Assembly (NCBI GenBank): GCA_026713505.1
Contig: JAPOOH010000044.1
Coordinates: forward strand, 1-5,915
Reading direction: 5' to 3'
Length of the DNA: 5,915 nt
Origin: Chloroflexota bacterium
GTDB lineage: Bacteria; Chloroflexota; Dehalococcoidia; Lucifugimonadales; Australimonadaceae
The notes beneath the pieces were generated by a model. That model worked only from the letters and a program-made list of their open reading frames with translations, had not been told where the DNA came from and did not search any database. Of this stretch, positions 1 to 5,099 are shown piece by piece; position 1 is the stretch's first letter; every line of letters starts with the position of its first letter. Position numbers and translations under genes: made by a program.

Positions 1-435
1 GGGGCGCCCGGCGGGGGCACGGGGGCCCCCGCCCGCTCCGGCGCGGGCAGCGTCGTGCTGGACGTGCGGCGCGGCGACGGGCCCCCGGCGGCGCGCGGTT
101 ACACCTTCCCCGCGTTCGTGACCGCCGACCGCCGCATCGCCGACGCGCCGGACGAGGTAGCCGCCGCCGTGCGCGCCATCGTGGCGGCACAGCGTATGCT
201 GAAGACGGACCCGTCGCGGGCGGCGGGGGTTGGCGAGAAACGCTTCCCGGCCCAGGAGGCGGGGCTGATCGCGGAGCTGATAGAGCGCGACCTGCCCTAC
301 TACGACCCGTCGATACCGCCGGAGACGGTCGAGCGGATGAACGCGTTCGCGCAGCGCATCGGACTGCTCGACGGCCCGGTTCCGTACGAAGCGGCGGTCG
401 CAACCCGGTTCGCCGGGCTCTGGACGTCTTCATGA
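1..435 (+). CDS. ABC transporter substrate-binding protein, NMT1/THI5 (SsuA-like) family, C-terminal part
   Basis: This is the 3' end of a gene that enters from the left edge; the frame is open from base 1, so the GTG at 55 is an internal valine and not a start. About 144 residues are visible. The block VVLDVRRGDGP followed by YTFPAF, a helical stretch with VRAIVAAQ, then RDLPYYDPSI and a GLLDGPVPYEAAVAT-like end is the usual C-terminal half of NMT1/THI5-like periplasmic or lipoprotein binding proteins. These capture nitrogenous or sulfonated small organics for an ABC importer. The signal peptide and most ligand-contacting residues lie outside the window, so the substrate cannot be named. The first 17 residues are unusually rich in Gly, Ala and Pro. 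The stop is 19 bases before the chosen start of the next gene, consistent with one operon. The family call is strong; the substrate is unknown. Confidence 0.85.
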   Translation, partial: GAPGGGTGAPARSGAGSVVLDVRRGDGPPAARGYTFPAFVTADRRIADAPDEVAAAVRAIVAAQRMLKTDPSRAAGVGEKRFPAQEAGLIAELIERDLPYYDPSIPPETVERMNAFAQRIGLLDGPVPYEAAVATRFAGLWTSS

Positions 436-441
436 CCGTAA

Positions 442-448
442 GGGAGGA
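442..448 (+). promoter_or_regulatory. Ribosome binding site that decides the start of the small cupin
   Basis: GGGAGGA is a strong Shine-Dalgarno match. It directly abuts a GTG at 449, too close to serve it, but lies 6 bases before the in-frame GTG at 455. That spacing favours 455 as the start. Confidence 0.6.
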
Positions 449-454
449 GTGAAC

Positions 455-799
455 GTGGCGAAACCTGAGTTGGAGTTCTTCGACCCGTCCGGCATCCCCA
501 GCGAGCCCATCCCGCCGGTGGAGGGTCTCAGCCAGCAGATACTCTCACGCGATGAGGTCACGGGCGACTACACCCGCCTGCTGCGCTTTGAGCCGGGGAC
601 AGACACCTCGGCCATGGGCCCCCAGGTGCACGATTTCTGGGAGGAGGTCTGGATCATCGAGGGCAGCATCCACGACATCCCCCTGGACAAGACGTTCACT
701 GCCGGCATGTACGCCTGCCGCCCGCCGGGCATGCCTCACGGCCCCTGGATTTCGCCCGATGGCTGCCGCACGTTCGAGGTGAGGCACTATGAGCGGTGA
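455..799 (+). CDS. Small single-domain cupin protein
   Basis: A 114-residue protein consisting almost wholly of one cupin beta-barrel. Motif 1 is present in altered form: G48, then H59-D-F in place of HxH, E63, and G70. Motif 2 is complete: G84, P90-P-G92 and H95. The likely metal ligands are therefore H59, E63 and H95, with the second His of the usual triad replaced by F61. The family includes enzymes and sensors of small carboxylates or sugars, and no reaction can be assigned. The start at 455 is chosen from Shine-Dalgarno spacing; GTG 449 would add two residues. The stop codon lies 11 bases inside the next gene, so the two are probably translationally coupled. With the binding protein upstream and DUF2848 downstream it looks like part of a catabolic operon, perhaps as an isomerase or chaperone-like accessory. 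That role is inference. Confidence 0.85.
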   Translation: MAKPELEFFDPSGIPSEPIPPVEGLSQQILSRDEVTGDYTRLLRFEPGTDTSAMGPQVHDFWEEVWIIEGSIHDIPLDKTFTAGMYACRPPGMPHGPWISPDGCRTFEVRHYER

Positions 800-1511
800 A
801 GGGATGGACGCTGCGCGAAGACCCAGCCGGACGCTCACGTTCGACCACGGGGGAACGCCGAAGCGCTTCACGGCGCGCAGGCTGCTCGCCGGGGGCTACA
901 CGGGCCGGGACCCGGCGGCAGTTGAGGAACACATCGCCGAGCTCGCCCTGCTGGGCGTTCCGCGCCCGGACCACGTGCCGTGGATATTCGTCGCCGACCC
1001 TCGGGTGCTCCAGGTAGACGGGACGGTCTGGGCGTACGACGGTACGTCCTCCGGCGAGGCGGAGTACGTACTGCTCATCGGCAGGGACGACGTCTTCGTC
1101 TGCATCGGAAGCGACCACACGGACCGCGGCCTCGAGAGCCTTTCCATCGAGAAGTCCAAGCAGGTCTACCCGAAGATACTCAGCAGGCAGACGTGGCGTC
1201 TCGACGACCTCCTGCCCCGCTGGGACGGCCTGCGCCTGCGGAGCCGCGTCGACGACGGCGGCGGGCTGACCGACTACCAGGACGGCACGTTCGCCCAGCT
1301 CATGCGGCCCGAGCGTCTGCTCGACCTCATCGGCCCGGACCCCGGCGCGGGAACCGTCGTCTTTTCCGGCACCCTCCCGGTGCTCGGCGGCAACGTCCGG
1401 CCGGCCCCCCGCTTCGAGGCCGAGCTCTTCGACACGGACGGCAGCTCCCTCGCCACGCTCGCCTACGACGTCGTCGTCCTCCAACCCCAGGTTCAACCCG
1501 ACGAGCGTTGA
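789..1511 (+). CDS. DUF2848 family protein, FAH-like
   Basis: A 240-residue protein of about the usual DUF2848 length. Recognisable blocks are LTF near residue 16, GYTGRDPAAVEEHI (36-49), ELALLGVPRP (51-60), SSGEAEYVL (87-95), GSDHTDRGLE (107-116), KSKQVYPK (122-129) and a late VVFSGTLPVLGG (190-201). The GSDHTDR block and the FSGT turn resemble the acidic metal-site region and the late TGTP turn of fumarylacetoacetate hydrolase-fold enzymes. A hydrolase or decarboxylase acting on a small keto-acid is therefore plausible, but the family has no settled function as far as I know. The ATG at 789 has GAGGTGAGG four bases upstream; an in-frame ATG at 804 is possible and would drop five residues. 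It overlaps the upstream cupin by 11 bases. It converges on the Fic gene with 15 bases between stops and no visible terminator hairpin. Confidence 0.85.
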   Translation: MSGEGMDAARRPSRTLTFDHGGTPKRFTARRLLAGGYTGRDPAAVEEHIAELALLGVPRPDHVPWIFVADPRVLQVDGTVWAYDGTSSGEAEYVLLIGRDDVFVCIGSDHTDRGLESLSIEKSKQVYPKILSRQTWRLDDLLPRWDGLRLRSRVDDGGGLTDYQDGTFAQLMRPERLLDLIGPDPGAGTVVFSGTLPVLGGNVRPAPRFEAELFDTDGSSLATLAYDVVVLQPQVQPDER

Positions 1512-1526
1512 GGACCGGGGTCTGCT

Positions 1527-2639
1527 TCACGCTTCGGCGAGCGCGTAGCTCGTGCTCCGTCCGCCTCGCGGGCCCCGCACGAAGATGCCGCGCTCCATCA
1601 GGTCGGTGATGTCGCGCAGTGCGGTGTCTTGCGAGCACCGCGTCATCTGTGCCCACTGGGACGTGGTGAGCCTGCCGCCGAAGTCGTCTACCAGGTGGTT
1701 GATGGCGGTGCGCTGGCGGTCATTGATGGACAAGCCGGCGATGCGCTCCCAGAACCGGGCCTTGGCGAGCACCGCGGTCAGCGTCGCCTCCGCGCCGTCT
1801 ATGGCCCGGTCAAGGCAGCCCACGAACCAGCGCATCCACTCGGACACGTCCATAGTGCCCTGCTGCGTCCGCTCCAGCACGTCGTAGTAGGCTCGCCGCT
1901 CCTTCATGATCTGGGACGACATGCTGTAGAAGCGTTGCGGGCTGCCCTCGGAGCGGGCGAGCGCCCTGTCGGCTGCCGCCCTGGGGGTACGCCCGTTGCC
2001 GTCGTCGAACGGGTGCACTGTCACGAACCAGAGATGGGCCAGCCCCGCCTTGAGCACTTCGTCCGTGTCGGCGGGCGCGTTGAACCAGTCCAGGAAGGTC
2101 CGCATCTCTTCAGGGACCCGCTTCTCTGATGGAGCATCGAAATGCACCCGCTCCCGGCCGATAGCGCCGGAGACCACCTGCATAGGGCCGGTACGCCAGC
2201 CTCCCACTTCGACCCGCCCCATGCTGTTCCGTCCCGTCGGGAAGAGGGAGGCGTGCCAGTCGAACAGCCGCTCCTCCGTGAGGGGCCGGTCATAGTGCTC
2301 GGTTGCGTCCAGCATCATCTCCACGATGCCCTCGACGTTGCGGTCCACGTGCAGTAGCCCGCCGATGTCCATGCCGAGTCGCCGGGCGACCGATGACCGC
2401 ACCTGCTCGGCGTCGAGCACCTCGCCCTCGATCTCGCTGGTCTTCACCACGTCCTCGGTAAGCGTGCCGAGCACGGCTTCCTGGCAGAGGTCGAAGCCAA
2501 GCCCGCTCATGCGCCCCAGCAGGTGTCCCTGCCGGTGCCGCATCGCGGCCAACGGCGCGACCAGCCCCTCCGGCTGCCATCGGAATTGAGGCCAGTCCGC
2601 TTCCTGGTGTATGTACCGTGTCTGTTTTCTCCGCATCAT
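1527..2639 (-). CDS. Fic family protein with DUF4172-type N-terminus and C-terminal winged helix
   Basis: A complete 370-residue Fic protein. Fic enzymes transfer AMP (sometimes another nucleotide moiety) from a nucleotide to a protein hydroxyl. The N-terminal part, with Y9-I-H-Q then DWPQFRW and RHRQGHLLGRM, matches the DUF4172 domain. T67-S-E-I-E71-G72 fits the inhibitory pattern [S/T]xxxE[G/N], placing it among Fic proteins whose own helix blocks ATP binding (class II type). The active site HPFDDGNGRTPR (H209-R220) keeps all canonical residues: catalytic H209, acidic D213, N215, R217 and R220. The last ~65 residues (RQRTAINHL, LTTSQWAQMTRCSQDTALRDITDLMERGIF) read as a winged helix that may bind DNA. 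Two ATGs stand in tandem (2639 and 2636); neither has a Shine-Dalgarno sequence. No separate antitoxin gene adjoins it. A palindromic repeat array covers the promoter, so autoregulation is likely. The target protein is unknown. Confidence 0.93.
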   Translation of the reverse strand: MMRRKQTRYIHQEADWPQFRWQPEGLVAPLAAMRHRQGHLLGRMSGLGFDLCQEAVLGTLTEDVVKTSEIEGEVLDAEQVRSSVARRLGMDIGGLLHVDRNVEGIVEMMLDATEHYDRPLTEERLFDWHASLFPTGRNSMGRVEVGGWRTGPMQVVSGAIGRERVHFDAPSEKRVPEEMRTFLDWFNAPADTDEVLKAGLAHLWFVTVHPFDDGNGRTPRAAADRALARSEGSPQRFYSMSSQIMKERRAYYDVLERTQQGTMDVSEWMRWFVGCLDRAIDGAEATLTAVLAKARFWERIAGLSINDRQRTAINHLVDDFGGRLTTSQWAQMTRCSQDTALRDITDLMERGIFVRGPRGGRSTSYALAEA

Positions 2640-2648
2640 ATGCGGAGA
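2628..2648. promoter_or_regulatory. Palindromic operator O1 over the Fic start codon
   Basis: Arms TCTCCGCAT and ATGCGGAGA form a perfect 9-base inverted repeat around a 3-base spacer (CAT). The spacer and the adjoining arm supply the two Fic start codons, so a protein bound here would sit on the predicted transcription start. The same layout, CTCCGCAT-NNN-ATGCGG, recurs at 2684-2702. The site is seen directly; its use as an operator, perhaps by the Fic winged helix, is inferred. Confidence 0.6.
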
Positions 2649-2670
2649 TTATAACCCCTAATCTCCGCAT
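2640..2670. repeat. 12-base perfect inverted repeat covering the Fic -10 box and spacer
   Basis: ATGCGGAGATTA (2640-2651) and TAATCTCCGCAT (2659-2670) are exact reverse complements around a 7-base spacer. The left arm is shared with O1. The repeat contains most of the -10 box and a CTCCGCAT half-site (2663-2670) between the -35 and -10. In the transcript strand it could also fold as a hairpin, but its place in the promoter favours a protein-binding site. Confidence 0.6.
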
Positions 2671-2677
2671 GGCACAA
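2648..2677 (-). promoter_or_regulatory. Predicted sigma70-type promoter of the Fic gene
   Basis: Read on the minus strand, a perfect TATAAT (-10) lies at 2653-2648. TTGTGC, matching the TTG half of the -35 consensus, lies at 2677-2672 with an 18-base spacer. Transcription would begin about 6-9 bases downstream, near 2642-2639, on or just before the first ATG of the Fic gene. There is no ribosome site between, so a leaderless or near-leaderless mRNA is predicted. The -10 and spacer are covered by the ATGCGGAG repeats. Confidence 0.65.
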
Positions 2678-2683
2678 GATAAA

Positions 2684-2724
2684 CTCCGCATGCCATGCGG
2701 TGAATAGCGCCACTGATCTCCGCA
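2684..2724. promoter_or_regulatory. Palindromic operator O2 and an extra half-site upstream of the Fic promoter
   Basis: CTCCGCAT-GCC-ATGCGGTG at 2684-2702 repeats the O1 layout with the second arm decayed in its last bases; its centre is exactly 55 bases from that of O1. A further half-site, CTCCGCAC (within ATCTCCGCA), lies at 2717-2724. Together these sites bracket the promoter, an arrangement that could allow cooperative binding or local looping. Function is inferred from position only. Confidence 0.5.
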
Positions 2725-2829
2725 CGGCGGTCCCACTCAACCCCTATGCGACACCCGCCCCTTACGCGAACGCCCACTCGAACGGTACGCTGGTGACTGC
2801 CCGGAACAAGCCCGCAGACGACCTCCCCA

Positions 2830-2939
2830 AATCCGACACAATGCGACACCATTTCCGAAAACAACCGCCATTCCACTCCTGACGGCCTCCTCCGTAGGAG
2901 TAAATGGGCTGTCGCATTGCTGTCGAATTGTGTCGGATT
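2830..2939. repeat. Nested inverted repeat with 19-base outer arms
   Basis: The outer arms are 2830-2848 and 2921-2939; the reverse complement of the left arm matches the right arm at 18 of 19 bases. The inner half of the left arm, AATGCGACA (2840-2848), also pairs perfectly with TGTCGCATT at 2910-2918. An inner stem sits between them: 2868-2880 with 2896-2907, joining CCATT/AATGG and ACTCCT/AGGAGT with a small internal loop and a 15-base end loop. It could be an RNA structure, a cruciform, or simply the result of oppositely oriented protein-binding units. I do not recognise it as a known RNA family. Confidence 0.6.
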
Positions 2940-2995
2940 CCCTGTAGCAGAAGGTCGGATTCCTGTCGGATCGCTGTCGCGTTTTGTCGGGTGCC
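2910..2995 (+). repeat. Helically phased TGTCGnATT direct-repeat array
   Basis: Units beginning with TGTCG or a close variant start at 2910, 2921, 2931, 2943 (decayed, TGTAG), 2953 (GGTCG), 2964, 2975 and 2985. The spacings are 11, 10, 12, 10, 11, 11 and 10 bases, about one turn of B-DNA. The commonest unit is TGTCGGATTC; later units drift (TGTCGCGTTT, TGTCGGGTGC). Inverted units lie at 2746-2753 and 2830-2849. Such phasing would put a bound protein repeatedly on one face of the helix. The array ends about 90 bases before the bicupin start, so it may control that gene. The repeats are too short and too close for a CRISPR array. Confidence 0.65.
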
Positions 2996-3020
2996 TGGAG
3001 CTGAGCCGCCAGCCCCGCGC

Positions 3021-3049
3021 TTGACGAATCGCCCGCCGCGAGCGAGAGT
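3021..3049 (+). promoter_or_regulatory. Weak candidate promoter of the bicupin operon
   Basis: TTGACG at 3021-3026 matches five of six -35 bases. At 17 bases distance the best -10 is GAGAGT (3044-3049), only three of six. This is a tentative call; the promoter may instead depend on an activator bound at the upstream TGTCG array. Confidence 0.25.
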
Positions 3050-3072
3050 CCAACCACAAGCCTGACGGCCGC

Positions 3073-3079
3073 GGAGGAG
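3073..3079 (+). promoter_or_regulatory. Ribosome binding site of the bicupin gene
   Basis: GGAGGAG ends four bases before the ATG at 3084. It is a strong Shine-Dalgarno match and fixes the start. Confidence 0.75.
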
Positions 3080-3083
3080 AACC

Positions 3084-4250
3084 ATGGCGCAGCAGACAGT
3101 AGCAACGATCGGAAAGACCAGCATAGACACGGACGCGCGGGCGAAGCAGCTCCCGTACGACCAGTGGGTCGAATCGCTCGACCTGCCCGTCCACAGGGGC
3201 TATTTCGTGGAGGACGTCCGCAACCTGGAAGTCGCCCCATGGCCGGAGCTGGGCTGCAACGCCGCATTCATCCAGCTCGAGGGCATGGAGGGCGTCGCGG
3301 ACGCGCGCATCACCGAGATTCCGCCGGGCGGCTCGACCATCCCCCTGCGCTTCGGCCTCGACGAGGTCGTCTACGTCGCCGAGGGACAGGGGCTCGCGAC
3401 GGTGTGGGCGGAGGGCGTCGAGCGCAGGACGTTCGAGTTCAGCCCCCGCAGCCTCTTCGTCATCCCCCGCGGTGCGGTCCGCCAGTTCGCGAACGCCCGC
3501 GGCGACCGTCCCGCGCGCCTCATCTCCAACACCTACCTTCCGGTGGCGATGTCGCTCGTTCCCGACGCCACCTACTTCTTCAACAGCACCTACGAGGACC
3601 CCACGCTTCTTGAGACCTCCGAGGACGAGTTGTACTCGGTCGCCAAGCGCGCGCCCGGCGGGCGCGGCGCAAGCTGGTTCGGCAACTTCTTCACCGACCT
3701 CGCTGCGTGGAGCGGCCTCGTCCCACACCGCCAGCGCGGGGGCGGCGGCCACGTCGTGGACATCCAGTTCCCGCAGTCGGAGATGGGCGGGCACATGTCC
3801 GTCTTCCCGCCGGGCACCTACAAGAAGGCGCACCGCCACGGCCCCGGCGTCGTCATCATCATCCCCGCAGGCGAGGGCTACTCAATCATGTGGCCGGAGG
3901 GCGAGGAGAAGGTTCTCGTGCCCTGGCACGAGGCCAGCATGTTCGTTCCGCCGAACCGCTGGTTCCACCAGCACTTCAACGTGAGCGTGGAGCCCGCGCG
4001 CTACCTTGCGCTCTCGCCCATCCGCCAGATGCGCGGCCTCAGCAACCGCATGAACCCGCTGCTGGACCAGGTGGAGTACCCGAACGAGGAGTCCTGGATC
4101 CGCGAGATGTTCGAGGAAGAGCTCGGCAAGCGCGGCCTGGAGAGCCTCATGCCGGAAGGCGCGTACCAGGACGCCCACTACAAGTGGGAGTACGACGCCT
4201 CCGAGGAGCAGGGCGCCGTCCTCGACGCAACGGCAGGCCGCGGCCTGTAG
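3084..4250 (+). CDS. Two-domain cupin (bicupin) protein
   Basis: A 388-residue protein with two cupin barrels. The N-terminal barrel spans about residues 75-150 (ITEIPPGGSTIPLRFGLDEVVYVAEGQG, then FSPRSLFVIPRGAVRQFANA). It keeps the glycine and proline turns but has LRF (88-90) where HxH is expected, so it probably binds no metal. The C-terminal barrel spans about 235-310: G244-TYKKA-H250-R-H252, then PPNRW and H295-Q-H297. It has the histidines, but a hydrophobic run (VVIII) replaces the usual glutamate. This recalls bicupins such as gentisate dioxygenase relatives in which one barrel is active, but no substrate can be assigned. No signal peptide is visible, so it should be cytoplasmic. The NUDIX gene starts 20 bases after its stop, suggesting one operon. 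The fold call is firm; the reaction is unknown. Confidence 0.88.
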   Translation: MAQQTVATIGKTSIDTDARAKQLPYDQWVESLDLPVHRGYFVEDVRNLEVAPWPELGCNAAFIQLEGMEGVADARITEIPPGGSTIPLRFGLDEVVYVAEGQGLATVWAEGVERRTFEFSPRSLFVIPRGAVRQFANARGDRPARLISNTYLPVAMSLVPDATYFFNSTYEDPTLLETSEDELYSVAKRAPGGRGASWFGNFFTDLAAWSGLVPHRQRGGGGHVVDIQFPQSEMGGHMSVFPPGTYKKAHRHGPGVVIIIPAGEGYSIMWPEGEEKVLVPWHEASMFVPPNRWFHQHFNVSVEPARYLALSPIRQMRGLSNRMNPLLDQVEYPNEESWIREMFEEELGKRGLESLMPEGAYQDAHYKWEYDASEEQGAVLDATAGRGL

Positions 4251-4270
4251 CAGGGCTCGTCCCGGAAACG

Positions 4271-4693
4271 ATGCTCCTGGCGCCGATCGCGGTCTACCTG
4301 CTGCTGGTCAGAGGCGACAGCATCCTGATGCTCCGTCGCTGCAACACGGGGTTCGCGGACGGCTCCTACAGCATGATTGCCGGACACGTCGAGGCGGGCG
4401 AGGACCTCACGACCGCGATGGTCCGCGAGGCGAGAGAGGAGGCCGGCATCCGACTCTCGCCCGAGGACCTGGAGGTGGTCGGGGTCATCCACTCGATGGG
4501 CGACAGGGAGTACGTCAACTTCTTCCTGAAGGCTTCGGAGTGGTCGGGCGAAGTGGTCAACATGGAGCCGGACAAGTGCGACGACCTGCGCTGGTTCGAC
4601 ATCGCCAACCTGCCGGACAACACGGTCCCGTACGCCCGGCAGGGCGTCGAGAACTATCGCAGCGGCGTCTGGTTCGGCAGCATGGGCTGGTGA
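4271..4693 (+). CDS. NUDIX hydrolase
   Basis: A 140-residue, single-domain NUDIX enzyme. The NUDIX box G38-HVEAG-E44-DLTTAMV-REAREEAGI (38-60) matches GX5EX7REUXEEXGU at every position, with E56 and E57 as the likely magnesium and catalytic glutamates. Before it, LLLVRGDSILMLRR and GSYSMIAGH are the usual first strands. After it, EYVNFFLKASEWSGEVVNMEPDKCDDLRWFDIANLP is typical of small nucleotide pyrophosphohydrolases that cleave a nucleoside diphosphate linked to another moiety. The substrate (modified dNTP, ADP-ribose or other) cannot be told from sequence. The ATG at 4271 is chosen because homology begins there; its ribosome site is weak (GGAAACG), so translation may depend on coupling to the bicupin gene 20 bases upstream. 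The reading frame stays open further upstream, but only as an out-of-frame shadow of the bicupin. Confidence 0.93.
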   Translation: MLLAPIAVYLLLVRGDSILMLRRCNTGFADGSYSMIAGHVEAGEDLTTAMVREAREEAGIRLSPEDLEVVGVIHSMGDREYVNFFLKASEWSGEVVNMEPDKCDDLRWFDIANLPDNTVPYARQGVENYRSGVWFGSMGW

Positions 4694-4715
4694 CGAAACT
4701 CTCCTGGAGACGGAC

Positions 4716-5075
4716 ATGGATCTGATAGACCTCGCGGATAAGCTGTCTCAGTTCGATGAGTACTGGAGTCCCCGGATCATCGGAGAAGTCAACGAGTCCT
4801 ACGTGAAGCTGGCCAAACTCAACGGGGAGTTCGTCTGGCACAGTCACGAGCAGGAGGACGAGCTCTTCCTCGTGGTGAAGGGACGCTTGACGGTCCGGTT
4901 CCGGGACGGGGATGTCCACCTGGAAGAGGGCCAGATGATCATCGTTGAGAGGGGCGTCGAGCATCAGCCTGTCGCTGAGACTGAAACTCACGTCCTGATC
5001 GTGGAGCCCAGGTCCACTCTGAACACGGGCGACGTGGTGAACGAGCGCACCGTCGTTGACCTTGAGCGGATCTGA
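4716..5075 (+). CDS. Single-domain cupin with complete metal site
   Basis: A 119-residue cupin with an intact motif 1, G37-EFVW-H42-S-H44-EQED-E49-LFLVVK-G56. Motif 2 runs from G72 to G80 and H83. The full His-His-Glu-His set (H42, H44, E49, H83) predicts a bound divalent metal, in contrast to the two other cupins in the window. Small cupins of the WHxHxxEDELFLV type are common and mostly uncharacterised; a mannose-6-phosphate isomerase-like or dioxygenase-like activity is possible but not shown. GGAGA ends five bases before the ATG. The gene follows the NUDIX stop by 22 bases on the same strand, so it is the likely third gene of the bicupin operon. It converges on the MFS gene with 24 bases between stops and no visible hairpin terminator. 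Confidence 0.92.
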   Translation: MDLIDLADKLSQFDEYWSPRIIGEVNESYVKLAKLNGEFVWHSHEQEDELFLVVKGRLTVRFRDGDVHLEEGQMIIVERGVEHQPVAETETHVLIVEPRSTLNTGDVVNERTVVDLERI

Positions 5076-5099
5076 AGCCTCTCCTCCCGCTCCCCTGCC

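Larger units (their letters stand above)
2640..3083. other. Intergenic region between the divergent Fic and bicupin genes
   Basis: This 444-base stretch holds no convincing gene. From left to right it carries the Fic promoter with its ATGCGGAG operators (2640-2724), a lone inverted TGTCGCAT unit (2746-2753), about 75 bases with no feature I recognise, a nested inverted repeat (2830-2939), a phased TGTCG array (2910-2994), and the leader with ribosome site of the bicupin gene. It looks less GC-rich than the flanking genes, most clearly from 2640 to 2960. The stretch CCTGACGGCC occurs twice (2878-2887 and 3061-3070). Confidence 0.7.

Noticed and set aside
696..1496. Minus-strand open frame opposite DUF2848
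   Set aside because: Shadow of a recognised gene; low-complexity Val/Ala/Arg/Glu composition, no domain.
1512..1526. Terminator between the convergent DUF2848 and Fic genes
   Set aside because: Only 15 bases, with no hairpin or T-run visible on either strand.
1527..2724. Two-gene Fic toxin-antitoxin module
   Set aside because: No small antitoxin frame adjoins the Fic gene; the inhibitory TxxxEG motif is inside the protein itself.
2700..2882. Possible 60-residue plus-strand gene in the intergenic region
   Set aside because: No ribosome site, no recognisable domain, and it runs through the inverted repeat and operator sites.
2746..2994. Small non-autonomous transposable element (MITE)
   Set aside because: Inverted units exist, but I found no matched terminal repeats with target-site duplication at the outer ends.
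2830..2995. CRISPR array
   Set aside because: Units are about 10 bases with no spacers; CRISPR repeats and spacers are each more than about 20 bases, and no cas gene is present.
2910..2995. Classical Pho box (PhoB operator)
   Set aside because: The 10-11 base period and TGTC core are similar, but units read TGTCG-GATT and not TGTCA followed by an A/T-rich linker, and no phosphate gene is adjacent.
2658..3839. Long minus-strand open frame opposite the bicupin gene (393 codons)
   Set aside because: It lies antisense to a well-supported cupin gene, covers the repeat array with repetitive residues, and shows no recognisable domain; GC-rich DNA often leaves the opposite strand open.
3707..4270. 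Upstream extension of the NUDIX frame inside the bicupin gene
   Set aside because: The extension is Arg/Pro/Gly-rich out-of-frame translation of the bicupin; NUDIX homology starts at the ATG at 4271.
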